Assembly (NCBI GenBank): GCA_017435665.1
Contig: JAFSEP010000031.1
Coordinates: forward strand, 1 to 44,803
Length of the DNA stretch: 44,803 bases
DNA from: Clostridia bacterium
GTDB lineage: Bacteria; Bacillota; Clostridia; Oscillospirales; Acutalibacteraceae
Direction of reading: 5' to 3'
The notes under the pieces: generated by a model
What the model was told of the DNA's origin: nothing
The model's database searches: none
What the model saw: the letters and a program-made list of their open reading frames with translations, nothing else
Shown here: in pieces, positions 30,764 to 39,798 of the stretch
Layout of the letters: each line of letters opens with the position of its first letter
How positions within the stretch are numbered: the stretch's first letter is position 1
Translations under genes and position numbers: made by a program

Positions 30764-32476
30764 ATGAAAAAAACATTCTGCAAATCTATATCCGTGATTC
30801 TTGTAATCGCTATGCTGATGAGCTTTGCATTACCTGTTTTTGCAAAGGACGGCAACTGGATTTCCCAGACAAGAAGCGACATTCCCGTTATCCGTATTTC
30901 AGGTGACGGCGAGCCTCTTGTTGATGCAGAAGGCAATAAGGTTTTCCATTACAAGGATTTCGCATCAATTCTCGAAGACGATGAAGAAACCGATGATGAA
31001 GAAGGCGACAACGCCATTCTGGAGGCTACTGCAAACATTCTTATGCCCTTCCTTATTGACGGTCTGATTAATGACAATTGGGATCCCTACTATGAAAATC
31101 TTCAGAAGGAAATCGGCGAGCTTTTTGAAAACTCTCTTCTGGACAAGGATGGCAATCCTCAGTACGGCACAGGATTACGTGCCTCAAGAATTGAGGAAAT
31201 GAACCGTAAGAGACACAACGACCAGGGCTCATATTACAACGGAGTTAAGTATTACGACTATAATTCATATTGGTATCGCTATGACTGGAGACTTGACCCC
31301 ATTGAAACAGCGAATGAATTTAAGGTGTTCATCGATGACCTTCTGGCATCAACCGAATGCAATCAGGTAGGCATTGTTGCAAGCTGTCTCGGCACCAATG
31401 TTATCACAGCTTATCTTGCCGTTTATCCCGAACACGCCAAGGAGCACGTAAGAGGCGTTTCATATGACGGAAGCGTTGTGGGCGGTGCTGAAATGCTCAG
31501 CGAAACCATTTCAGGCAAGTTTAATATTGACGCTGCCGCTATTAACAGAGCTCTTATTGACTGCGGAGCAATCGGCTTGTTCAACATAGACGGATTTGTA
31601 AACACCACCCTTGAGATGCTTGACAGAACAGGCGTACTTGATACAGTTATCGGCAAAACAAAGGATTGGATATACTACAAGCTTGTTGAGGGTGTAACCT
31701 CTGCACTTGCTCTTTCCACATTCTTCACCTGGCCTAACTATTGGGCATGCGTATCAACGGATGATTATGATACAGCTATGAACTACGTTTTCGGTCCTGA
31801 GGGAAGTGAAAAGAGAACAGAGTATGCAGGTCTTATAGCCAAGCTCGAGCGCTATAACGAGCTTGTGCGTGAAAGAGTGCCCGAAATCCTTACACAGACC
31901 GTAGACAACGGCACACATTTCGGTGTTATTTCCAAATACGGCTTCCAGATTCTTCCCATATGCGAAACAAACTATCTTATTTCCGACCAGTTCGCCTCAG
32001 TAGGACGCTCATCCTTCGGTGCAACAACAGGAACAATCTATAACGACCTTCCTGCAGACTATATTACATCAAGAATTGAAGCAGGCTTCGGCAGATACAT
32101 TTCTCCCGACGGACAGATTGATGCATCAACCTGCCTTTTCCCGAATCAGACCTGGTTTATAAAGGGCTCAAGCCATTCCAACTGGTCAGACTGGGAGGTA
32201 CGCCTTCTTTATGATATTGCATCCTCAAAGGAACAGATCACCATCGATAACTCCTGCTGGCCCTCACAGTTCGTTGTTTACTCATACACCAATCCCAACG
32301 ATGCCAATGACGGTGAAATCGAGACTATGACAATCGAAAACTGCGACACGGAAAACTGGGAAGCAGATGAAAGCAAGGATAATCCCACAACAAAGCACGA
32401 AAAGCTCTTCGTGGGTCTTACCTCATTTATCAAATGGGTATTTGAGCTTATTAAAATGCTTTTCGGATTATTATAA
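30764..32476 (+). CDS. Secreted LCAT-like alpha/beta hydrolase
   Basis: A 570-residue exported protein with a signal peptide (1-27, ending LPVFAKDG). The YRYDWRLDP segment (172-179) and the following nucleophile elbow IVASCLGTN (204-212) match lecithin-cholesterol-acyltransferase-like lipases. However, the residue at the nucleophile position is C208, not serine (A-S-C-L-G). H471 (GSSHSNWS) is a candidate catalytic His. An acidic stretch (71-82) and a C-terminal amphipathic hydrophobic segment (551-570) are present. A lipase or acyltransferase acting outside the cell is inferred. AGGAGG lies 8 nt before ATG 30764. Confidence 0.8.
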   Translation: MKKTFCKSISVILVIAMLMSFALPVFAKDGNWISQTRSDIPVIRISGDGEPLVDAEGNKVFHYKDFASILEDDEETDDEEGDNAILEATANILMPFLIDGLINDNWDPYYENLQKEIGELFENSLLDKDGNPQYGTGLRASRIEEMNRKRHNDQGSYYNGVKYYDYNSYWYRYDWRLDPIETANEFKVFIDDLLASTECNQVGIVASCLGTNVITAYLAVYPEHAKEHVRGVSYDGSVVGGAEMLSETISGKFNIDAAAINRALIDCGAIGLFNIDGFVNTTLEMLDRTGVLDTVIGKTKDWIYYKLVEGVTSALALSTFFTWPNYWACVSTDDYDTAMNYVFGPEGSEKRTEYAGLIAKLERYNELVRERVPEILTQTVDNGTHFGVISKYGFQILPICETNYLISDQFASVGRSSFGATTGTIYNDLPADYITSRIEAGFGRYISPDGQIDASTCLFPNQTWFIKGSSHSNWSDWEVRLLYDIASSKEQITIDNSCWPSQFVVYSYTNPNDANDGEIETMTIENCDTENWEADESKDNPTTKHEKLFVGLTSFIKWVFELIKMLFGLL

Positions 32477-32493
32477 TACATAACAAAACACTT

Positions 32494-32530
32494 CCCTGAG
32501 GCTCAGCAAAGAGCCTCAGGGTTGATTTTT
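32494..32530 (+). terminator. Terminator of the hydrolase gene
   Basis: A perfect 11-bp stem CCCTGAGGCTC/GAGCCTCAGGG with a 6-nt loop, then TTGATTTTT. Confidence 0.88.
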
Positions 32531-32533
32531 ATA

Positions 32534-32563
32534 TAGACATAGCCTTATACCTTATGATATAAT
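32534..32563 (+). promoter_or_regulatory. Promoter of the GH43 gene
   Basis: TAGACA (32534-32539), 18 bp, TATAAT (32558-32563), 29 bp before the ATG. The -35 box is weak. Confidence 0.55.
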
Positions 32564-32592
32564 AAGAGAAACTATCAGGCAGGTGAAGAATT

Positions 32593-33534
32593 ATGCATTT
32601 ATTAAAGATTGACAAGGATCATTATCAGGGGCAGGCAGACCCCTATATCCTCAAAAGCGGCGGCAGGTATTACATATACGTAACGGGTCACGATGCTGTC
32701 TATGCTTATCAGTCGGAAAATCTTTTTGAAGGCTGGGAATACTACGGTGTTGTTATGACAGTGCCCGGACTTGATTCCTTCTGGGCACCCAGTGTTATTG
32801 AGCTTGAGGGAAAATTCTATATGTATAACTCAATGGAAATCTATAACGATACTCCTGATAAGGGCGGCCACAGAGGCGCTATGCACGTCTCCGTTGCGGA
32901 TAATCCTCTGGGTCCCTTTGAAAATGCAAGGCAGATTCTTCATCCCTTCTCCATTGACTCTCACATAGTTCAGAATGAGTCGGGGCTTTTCCTTTTTTAT
33001 TCCTCAAACAGATTTGAGGGTGAAAGAATAGGCACCTGCATTTATGTTGACCGTATGCTCGACCCCTTCACACCTTCAGGTAATCCCGTTTTAGTTCTTG
33101 AGCCCACGCTTGATGAGGATATTTACCGCCGTGACCGATACAAGAAGGGTCAGCATTGGCACACCATTGAGGGTGCGTTTTATTTCCGTGAGGGTGACTG
33201 GCATTATCTTATGTATTCAGGAAATTGCTTTGAGCAGCCCACGTATTATATCGGCTACGCAAGAGCAAAAACTGACGAAACCGACCTGACAAAGATAAAA
33301 TTTGAGAAATACCCCGATGATAATACATACCACCCTGTTCTCAAGGCTAATGAATTTGAGGAGGGCACCGGTCACCACTCAATGATAAAAGAAAACGGTC
33401 AATGGTATGCAATATATCACGCAAGAGATTACGGTGATGCCCTCAACGCCTTTGACGCAAGAAACGCAAGGATATGCAAGCTTCACGTGAAAGACGGAAT
33501 TATCGAAGCCGAGAGGTATGAAGACCGTATCTGA
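32593..33534 (+). CDS. Glycoside hydrolase family 43 protein
   Basis: A 313-residue five-bladed beta-propeller enzyme. The GH43 catalytic triad can be placed: general base D16 (QADPYI), pKa-modulating D122 (SIDSHIV) and general acid E193 (TIEGAFYF). The HH motif near the end (GTGHHSMIKENGQWYAIYHA) is also typical. There is no signal peptide, so it acts in the cytosol, probably on imported arabino- or xylo-oligosaccharides from plant cell walls. The exact substrate cannot be told from sequence. It is monocistronic. Confidence 0.92.
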   Translation: MHLLKIDKDHYQGQADPYILKSGGRYYIYVTGHDAVYAYQSENLFEGWEYYGVVMTVPGLDSFWAPSVIELEGKFYMYNSMEIYNDTPDKGGHRGAMHVSVADNPLGPFENARQILHPFSIDSHIVQNESGLFLFYSSNRFEGERIGTCIYVDRMLDPFTPSGNPVLVLEPTLDEDIYRRDRYKKGQHWHTIEGAFYFREGDWHYLMYSGNCFEQPTYYIGYARAKTDETDLTKIKFEKYPDDNTYHPVLKANEFEEGTGHHSMIKENGQWYAIYHARDYGDALNAFDARNARICKLHVKDGIIEAERYEDRI

Positions 33535-33549
33535 TTAGAACAAACACAC

Positions 33550-33601
33550 AAAGGAGCTGTATCAAAACATCGTAAGCAGATGTTATTGATACAGCCCCTT
33601 T
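33550..33601. terminator. Long hairpin terminator behind GH43
   Basis: AAAGG-A-GCTGTATCAA pairs with TTGATACAGC-C-CCTTT, with an inner AACATC/GATGTT helix and a 7-nt loop. It sits between convergent genes and may work in both directions. Confidence 0.75.
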
Positions 33602-33654
33602 ATTATTGATTATTCCGATTTCTTTATCTATCGTTCACCGAAACAGCAAACGGT

Positions 33655-34590
33655 TTACGATTTTTCATGCTCACCGTTGCTTCCGGTCAAAATACTTTCT
33701 CCGTCAAAGACGATAACTCCGTAACCGTTACCCGTCTTATTGCCGTCCTGCAACCATTTTGCAAAAGCCCTCTGCATTGAGGTATCTGTTGGCAGCTGAG
33801 AAACAGGCTTTTTTGCATCTGCACCGAAAACTCTCCATGCATCTGTGAACATAGGCATTTTCATTGAAAAGAGTATTTCAAAGTCCCGTATAAACTGCGA
33901 AAGATTTGATTTTTCGGGAAGAATTTTAAGATTATCGGGATACAGAAGCCACGAATGGCAGGAGAATACAATCTTTCCGTTCTGCTGTCTGTCTGAAAAG
34001 AACTCATAAGCCCTTCTGTAAGAATCAAGTCTCGTTTCCTCCGTAAGAGACTGAGAGTGTGAGGGTATATGCATTGTCAGCACAAAATCGCCGGCCTTCA
34101 ATGACACTCCGTGCTTTTTATAGCTTTTAGAGGTAAATTTATAATGCTCGTATTGAAATCTTCCCAAGCCGAAGCGCTCCAGCTTATAAAACTTCAGGAA
34201 CCAATCCTCAACGAATGTTCCCCATATGCCCTTTACCTCCTTACATTCAAGGAGCTTTGCCTTGAGGTCAAACACCGTATTCCAATACACATCCTCATCT
34301 ATTCCCTGCTTTCTGTATTCCTCAAGCAAGGGCTCGGTGCAATTAAGAAGCAGAAGGAAATTCACTGTATAGATATGCTCGTCAATGAGTCTTGAAAGCA
34401 ATCTGCTTTTCCAGAAAAACGTTTTAAAATTCTTCTTGCGTACCCAATAAGACTTATACATTGAATTATAAAGCTTTTCTGCCAAAGGCTTTGAAAAAAT
34501 CTTTTCTTCAGCGTTAATAACAGCTTCCTTTGCCTGTGACGGAAAGTCAAGTCTGTCCATCACAAGAACGGCATGATTGTATTTCTTCAT
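33655..34590 (-). CDS. GNAT-like acyltransferase-domain protein (DUF5596-like)
   Basis: A 311-residue cytosolic protein without membrane segments. The N-terminal half is helical; the C-terminal half contains VLTMHIPSHSQSLTEETRLDSYRRAYEFF, then FSCHSWLLYPDNLKILPEKSNLSQFIRDF, a pattern I associate with the two-part acyltransferase (NAT_N/GNAT-like C-terminal) family. The substrate is unknown. Its start overlaps the stop of the ABC transporter gene by 4 bp (ATGA), so it is the third gene of an exporter operon and may modify the exported compound (inference). Confidence 0.65.
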   Translation of the reverse strand: MKKYNHAVLVMDRLDFPSQAKEAVINAEEKIFSKPLAEKLYNSMYKSYWVRKKNFKTFFWKSRLLSRLIDEHIYTVNFLLLLNCTEPLLEEYRKQGIDEDVYWNTVFDLKAKLLECKEVKGIWGTFVEDWFLKFYKLERFGLGRFQYEHYKFTSKSYKKHGVSLKAGDFVLTMHIPSHSQSLTEETRLDSYRRAYEFFSDRQQNGKIVFSCHSWLLYPDNLKILPEKSNLSQFIRDFEILFSMKMPMFTDAWRVFGADAKKPVSQLPTDTSMQRAFAKWLQDGNKTGNGYGVIVFDGESILTGSNGEHEKS

Positions 34591-36389
34591 ATGTTTTCCT
34601 CTCTGTCTTTATATTTCTCTGCCTGAAGATTGAACATATACGCATATGTACCGCCGAGCCTCATAAGCTCCTCGTGGCTTCCGCTTTCGATTATACGGCC
34701 TTTTTCCATAACGTATATTCTGTCTGCGTTAACAGTTGTCGAAAGTCGGTGGGAAATGAAAATAACCGTTTTGTGTGCTGCTGCATCCATCATAGCACGG
34801 TTAAGGTTATATTCTGCAACAGGGTCAAGGTTTGCCGAAGGCTCGTCAAGAATAACATATGGGCAATCCTTATAAAAGGCTCGGGCAATGGCTATCTTCT
34901 GACTCTCACCCCCCGAAAGCATAACACCGTCATCGTCAAATTCCCTGAGGAGCTCGGTGTCAATACCCTTGGAGAGCTTTTTAGAGAAGCCGCTATGTTT
35001 AAGTGCTTCCAGAACCTTGCTTTCATCGGCATTTTTACCCAGAGCAACGTTTTCACCTACCGAGCAGGCGAAAAGCTGAAAATCCTGAAATACAGCGGCA
35101 AATCTGTCTCTGTGAGAATCAAGAGTGTTATTCCTTATATCCTCTCCGTCAATGAGAATACTGCCCTCAGTAGCATCGTAAAGTCGGAGTAAGAGGTTGG
35201 TAAGTGTTGTCTTACCTGCACCGTTATAGCCCACAAGTGCTATCTTTTCATAAGGCTTTACCGTAAGATTGATGTCGCTGAGTGTGGGCTCATCATTACC
35301 GGGATATGTAAAGGAAAGATTCTCAATTCTGATTTCCTTGGGTTCGTCCTTGGGCGCAACCCTTTCACCGTCTCTTATTTTAAAGTCACAGCTGAGAAAT
35401 TCACGGTATTTCTCAATCATCTTTCCTCTCTCGGAAAATACTGCAACAGCCCATACTGTTAAGAAATTGATTGAAACTGCTATTGAATATGCGCCGTTGA
35501 AGGCTGCCACGAAATCACCCGGGGTAATACTGTTTTTCACCATTACGCAATACCCGAGATAAAGAGGAAGCACAAACATAAAGCCGAAAACCTGTATTCC
35601 CGATTCCTGAATAAAATAAAGGGCAGATATCTTGCTCCAGTATTTCTTCTGGTTTTTTATAACATCGTCGGCAGCATCGTTATATCTTTCCATAAGCAAG
35701 GGGGATATGCTGTTCATTCTTACCTCCTTGCAGTAATCCTGAAGGTAAAAAATGCGCTGGAAGTAGTCGCTTCTTCTGTGGAATTTTGTGTTATCCACAC
35801 GTCTGCCCATCTGAAGTGCACCGATTTTCTTACTCAGAGGAAGAAACACTCCGATAAAGAACAGAATTATCATCAGACACACAGGATCAATGGAAAGCAG
35901 AATTGACGAAATTGTAACAAGTGAGATAATGTTACCCACATAGTTTCTTATAAGACCCAGGAGATTCTGAATATTATCTGACGACGACTCTACGGTAAGA
36001 ATAAAGTTATTATAAAACTCAGGGTTATCATAGCTTTCAAGGTCCAGCTGACGTGCCTTGTCATAAAGCTTTTTGTTAAGTCTGTAATGAACCTTCTCCC
36101 TTTCCACATTCCAGAAAAATTCCCTGAAAAGCCATGCAAAGAGCTTGCTAACAACAAGCACAAGAGCAATCGCTCCCACCGCAAAAAATACTCTTTCAAG
36201 CCTTTCCCCTTCCGTAACCACATCAATGATATACTTTACACCGATAACGCTCACAAGCCTTGAGGGAAGTATGAGAAGAATACCCCATATGAACTCACCG
36301 ATAACAAGCAAGGGTGAAACAGAAAACAGCAGACGGATAAAGAAGAAAATATTCGAAGGCATGGAGTGCAGCTTTTTTGTCTCATTCAT
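34587..36389 (-). CDS. ABC exporter subunit, fused permease-ATPase (second gene)
   Basis: A 600-residue half-transporter. Six membrane helices in about 1-310 are followed by the nucleotide-binding domain: Walker A GYNGAGKTT near 393, signature LSGGESQK near 492, Walker B YVILDEPSANLDP near 513, and H-loop ISHRLS. The catalytic glutamate is intact. It overlaps the preceding homologous gene by 8 bp and the two surely form a heterodimer. The start is ATG 36389, 9 nt after AGGAGG. The cargo is unknown; no precursor peptide was found nearby. Confidence 0.92.
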   Translation of the reverse strand: MNETKKLHSMPSNIFFFIRLLFSVSPLLVIGEFIWGILLILPSRLVSVIGVKYIIDVVTEGERLERVFFAVGAIALVLVVSKLFAWLFREFFWNVEREKVHYRLNKKLYDKARQLDLESYDNPEFYNNFILTVESSSDNIQNLLGLIRNYVGNIISLVTISSILLSIDPVCLMIILFFIGVFLPLSKKIGALQMGRRVDNTKFHRRSDYFQRIFYLQDYCKEVRMNSISPLLMERYNDAADDVIKNQKKYWSKISALYFIQESGIQVFGFMFVLPLYLGYCVMVKNSITPGDFVAAFNGAYSIAVSINFLTVWAVAVFSERGKMIEKYREFLSCDFKIRDGERVAPKDEPKEIRIENLSFTYPGNDEPTLSDINLTVKPYEKIALVGYNGAGKTTLTNLLLRLYDATEGSILIDGEDIRNNTLDSHRDRFAAVFQDFQLFACSVGENVALGKNADESKVLEALKHSGFSKKLSKGIDTELLREFDDDGVMLSGGESQKIAIARAFYKDCPYVILDEPSANLDPVAEYNLNRAMMDAAAHKTVIFISHRLSTTVNADRIYVMEKGRIIESGSHEELMRLGGTYAYMFNLQAEKYKDREENI

Positions 36390-38208
36390 CGTCCTCACCC
36401 TCCTTCTGTCCGTTATAGCTTGAAGCCTGAAGAGAAAACATACGGCTGTATTCTCCGTTACGGCTCATAAGCTCACCGTGGGTACCTTCCTCAAGCACTC
36501 TGCCCTCGCCGATAACGATAATTCTGTCGGAAAGGACTGCGCTTGAAAGTCGGTGAGATATATAAAGTGCGGTTTTTCCTCCTGTGACCTCAATAAGATT
36601 TTCATACATCTTATATTCAGCTATGGGATCAAGAGCAGAGGAAGGCTCGTCAAGAACAGCAAACTGAAAATCCTTGGCAAAAAGTCTTGCAACGGAAACC
36701 TTCTGATTTTCTCCTCCTGAAAGACCTGCACCGTCTTTCTCAAATTCCTTTGTCAGCACCGTATCTCCGCCCTTGGGCAATGTGGATATCTTTTCCCATA
36801 TTCCGCTTTGCTCAAGTGCCTTTTGTGCAAAAGCCTTCTCTTCCTCCGTACACTCGTGACAGAGAATATTTTCAAATACTGAAACTGCAAAGTTCTTATA
36901 ATCCTGAAAAACTGCACCGTAGCTGTTTCTCAGAGACTCAAGGTCGTATTCCTTCATGTTTTTGCCGTTATAGAGAATTTCGCCCCCGGTAACATCATAA
37001 AAGCGAAGAAGGAGCTTTACAATAGTGGATTTACCTGCGCCGTTTGCTCCCACAAGCGCTACGGTCTCGCCTTTATTTATTGTAAATGAAACGTTTTTAA
37101 GGGTATCCTTTTTAGCTGAGGGGTAACGGAAGGATACATTCCTGAATTCGAGGCTCTCAAACTCACCGCAGATTTCCGTACCTCCCACAATTTCGGGCTC
37201 ATAATCAAAGAACTCTCTCAGATTATGGAAATAATATGCCATCTGTGTCATCATATCAAAGCTGTCAGCTATACCGAGGGTGGCTTCCCTTACAGAATTG
37301 ATAGACGAAAGCACAACCGAAAAGCCCGATACGGTAAGGTTCTTGCCGTAAACAAACTGATAACCTGCAAAGGCATATGTACCTATAATTGGCAGAAACT
37401 CGCTGAAAAACGAGCTTACCATACTGTAAACAAACAGCTTCACACCATACTTTTTAAGTATTACTATATTTGCATCAATCGATGCCCTGAAGCGTTCCAT
37501 AAGCACAAGAAAAATATTTGAGGTGCGCATATCCTTGGAAAAATCCTTGAGAAATACCGTTCTCTGAATATATGCCTTTGTTCTGTTGTTTCCTGTCATT
37601 TCAAGGTCACGGTTATATACCACCTTGCTTTTGAAAATCTCAATTATAAACACAAGACACACGGGGCAAAGGAACAGAAGATATGCAGGGTCAATGGCAG
37701 TCACCGTTCCGATTACAAGGGCAAGAGACAAAACACCGCCCACTATCATTGCTGTTGCCGAGCATATTGCATCAAAATAGCTCCAGGAAAGAATATTTGT
37801 AGCTCTCTGGTATTTATCGTAAAACTCAGGGTTTTCATAACAGGAAACATCAAGCTCCGTCGCCTTTGCAAAAACCTTGTTATTAAGCTGCTTGAGTACA
37901 TTTTTTGTTGCCGCCTGATTTATGTAATTGGCATACCAGTTAATTGCTTTAAGGAAAACAGAACAGCCAAGGAACATAAGAAGATATCTCACATAATCCT
38001 CAAAGGTTCCCTCACCGTCTATAATGCTGAGAAGCACCTTGAGAAAAAGGATGTTCTGAATAAAAAGTGAGAAAACTCTGTCGGCTGTATAGTTTACAAG
38101 ATATCCCAGAAGAAGCCTTTTATCAGCCTGCCAGACAATTTTAAGCGCAAAAGCAATATTCTTTATAAGAGGTACCTTAACTTTTTCGTGAACAGGCACT
38201 CTACGCAT
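36382..38208 (-). CDS. ABC exporter subunit, fused permease-ATPase (first gene)
   Basis: A 608-residue half-transporter with six membrane helices and a C-terminal ATPase: Walker A GANGAGKST, signature LSGGENQK, Walker B FAVLDEPSSALDP, H-loop ISHRLSS. No peptidase C39 domain is present, so it is not a typical bacteriocin-maturation exporter. The start MRRVPVHEK at 38208 follows AAAGGAG. It is the first gene of the three-gene operon with the second half-transporter and the acyltransferase. Confidence 0.92.
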   Translation of the reverse strand: MRRVPVHEKVKVPLIKNIAFALKIVWQADKRLLLGYLVNYTADRVFSLFIQNILFLKVLLSIIDGEGTFEDYVRYLLMFLGCSVFLKAINWYANYINQAATKNVLKQLNNKVFAKATELDVSCYENPEFYDKYQRATNILSWSYFDAICSATAMIVGGVLSLALVIGTVTAIDPAYLLFLCPVCLVFIIEIFKSKVVYNRDLEMTGNNRTKAYIQRTVFLKDFSKDMRTSNIFLVLMERFRASIDANIVILKKYGVKLFVYSMVSSFFSEFLPIIGTYAFAGYQFVYGKNLTVSGFSVVLSSINSVREATLGIADSFDMMTQMAYYFHNLREFFDYEPEIVGGTEICGEFESLEFRNVSFRYPSAKKDTLKNVSFTINKGETVALVGANGAGKSTIVKLLLRFYDVTGGEILYNGKNMKEYDLESLRNSYGAVFQDYKNFAVSVFENILCHECTEEEKAFAQKALEQSGIWEKISTLPKGGDTVLTKEFEKDGAGLSGGENQKVSVARLFAKDFQFAVLDEPSSALDPIAEYKMYENLIEVTGGKTALYISHRLSSAVLSDRIIVIGEGRVLEEGTHGELMSRNGEYSRMFSLQASSYNGQKEGEDDE

Positions 38209-38319
38209 AAAAACCACTCCTTTCGCAAAGTCCGTCACCTGTTGAAATTGAAACGAAAACCGTTATTTTTGAATTGTAACACACCTGTTTTCAGGTGTCA
38301 AGAAGTCAGCATAACTATG

Positions 38320-38348
38320 TTGACTTTTATATTCCGAATTGATATAAT
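38320..38348 (+). promoter_or_regulatory. Promoter of the HAD gene
   Basis: TTGACT (38320-38325), 17 bp, TATAAT (38343-38348), 35 bp before the ATG. An ACACCTG-TTTT-CAGGTGT inverted repeat (38281-38298) lies between this promoter and the divergent ABC operon and could be an operator. Confidence 0.8.
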
Positions 38349-38383
38349 CCTCCTGTAACAACAGTAAAAAAGAGGAATTTCCA

Positions 38384-38944
38384 ATGCATAACAGACTTGT
38401 AATTTTTGATTGCTTCGGAGTGATTTTCGGTGAGGTTGCTCCCCTGTTTCTGAGAAAATATCTCTCCGATGAAGAAGCCGACGCAATAAAGGACAAAATC
38501 TTTGTCCCTGCAGACCTGGGACAGATTACATATGATGAGCTTCTTGATACTCTTGCTGTAACCGTTGGTGTTAACAGAGACGAGGTTATCCGTGAATGGA
38601 ACAAGCTTTTTATTCTGAAAGACGATACAGTTGAGCTTATTAAAAAACTCAGAGAAACTGCAGATATTGCCTTACTTTCAAATGCACCTCTCGGTCTTGT
38701 GGAAAAAATGTTTGGGGAATACGGTCTTACATATCTTTTTGACAAAATGGTAGTTTCCTCTGCAATCGGACTTGCCAAGCCCGACCCTGAAATCTACCGT
38801 TACTGTGTGGCACAGTTTGACAGAGAATACGATGAAATCTATATGATTGACGATAATTCCGCAAACCTCGAACCCCTCAAAGAAATCGGAATTACTCCCA
38901 TACTTTTCACGGGTGCGGAGAGTGTGGTTTCTGTTCTTGGTTAA
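38384..38944 (+). CDS. HAD-superfamily hydrolase with altered motif I
   Basis: A 186-residue HAD subclass IA protein. Motif I is VIFDCFGVI, motif II LLSNA, motif III K in LAKPDPEIY, and motif IV MIDDNSANL, with a helical cap between about 15 and 80. The second motif-I aspartate (D+2), needed for acid catalysis in phosphatases, is phenylalanine here. Relatives with such changes include dehalogenase-like and orphan HADs, so the activity is uncertain. Monocistronic with its own promoter and terminator. Confidence 0.85.
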   Translation: MHNRLVIFDCFGVIFGEVAPLFLRKYLSDEEADAIKDKIFVPADLGQITYDELLDTLAVTVGVNRDEVIREWNKLFILKDDTVELIKKLRETADIALLSNAPLGLVEKMFGEYGLTYLFDKMVVSSAIGLAKPDPEIYRYCVAQFDREYDEIYMIDDNSANLEPLKEIGITPILFTGAESVVSVLG

Positions 38945-38952
38945 TTATTTTG

Positions 38953-38982
38953 TATACCGACATTCTGTCGGTATATTTTTTT
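38953..38982 (+). terminator. Terminator of the HAD gene
   Basis: A perfect 9-bp stem TATACCGAC/GTCGGTATA with a 5-nt loop and T7. Confidence 0.92.
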
Positions 38983-38999
38983 ACTCGTAGCGATAAAAC

Positions 39000-39055
39000 T
39001 TAAGAAATTCTTAAAGCGTTTCCCACTTGTTTATTAAGATTTGTCAAGATATAAT
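39000..39055 (+). promoter_or_regulatory. Promoter and response-regulator boxes of the two-component operon
   Basis: TTGTTT (39027-39032), 17 bp, TATAAT (39050-39055). Two pairs of TTAAGA-like direct repeats flank and overlap it: 39000/39011 (11-bp step, also the palindrome TTAAGAA-A-TTCTTAA) and 39034/39044 (10-bp step). OmpR-family regulators bind such tandem repeats, so autoregulation is inferred. Confidence 0.55.
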
Positions 39056-39105
39056 ATTATCAGGATAAAGAAAGAAGGAAGATGAAAACAAAAGGAGTGA
39101 CAAAA

Positions 39106-39798
39106 ATGCAGAACATATTGGTTTGCGATGACGAAAAAGACATAGTTGAAGCTCTGAGAATATATCTTAATGCTGAAGGCTATAACGTATATCAGGCTTA
39201 TAACGGCAAGGAAGCTCTTGATGTGCTGAAAAAAGAAAAGATACACCTTGTTCTTCTTGATATAATGATGCCCGTTATGGATGGTATCAGCACAATTTCA
39301 GCCATAAGAGAAAAATCCAACGTGCCTGTCATTCTTTTAACAGCAAAAAGCGAGGATACGGACAAAATTCTAGGTCTGAATATCGGTGCTGACGATTACA
39401 TAACAAAACCCTTCAATCCCGTTGAGGTTATTGCCCGAGTCCGTTCTCAGCTCAGGCGTTATCTTAATTTGGGAACAATTGAAACAAAAGCATCCGTTCT
39501 GAAAATCGGAAATATTGAGCTTGATGACGAAAGCAAAACCGTGAGCGTTGACGGTGATAACGTCAGCCTGACAAAGCGTGAATTTTCCATACTGCGTCTG
39601 CTTATGAAAAATCCGGATAAGCTTTTTGCACCAAGTGAAATCTACAGACAGGTCTGGCAGGACGAACCTCTGGGCGCAGAAAACACTGTTGCGGTTCATA
39701 TAAGGCATTTAAGAGAGAAAATTGAAATTAACCCTGCAGAACCCAGATATCTTAAAGTTGTCTGGGGACAGGGCTATAAGATGGAGGGAGAAAAATGA
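39106..39798 (+). CDS. OmpR-family response regulator
   Basis: A 230-residue regulator. The receiver domain carries D8/D9, phospho-acceptor D52 (LLDIMMPVMDG) and LLTAKSED with the conserved Lys. The C-terminal winged helix (KTVSVDGDNVSLTKREFSIL ... NTVAVHIRHLREKIE) is typical of the OmpR/VanR class. The start MQNILVCDDE follows AAAGGAG; the earlier ATG gives an untypical extension. Its stop overlaps the kinase start (ATGA). Confidence 0.95.
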   Translation: MQNILVCDDEKDIVEALRIYLNAEGYNVYQAYNGKEALDVLKKEKIHLVLLDIMMPVMDGISTISAIREKSNVPVILLTAKSEDTDKILGLNIGADDYITKPFNPVEVIARVRSQLRRYLNLGTIETKASVLKIGNIELDDESKTVSVDGDNVSLTKREFSILRLLMKNPDKLFAPSEIYRQVWQDEPLGAENTVAVHIRHLREKIEINPAEPRYLKVVWGQGYKMEGEK

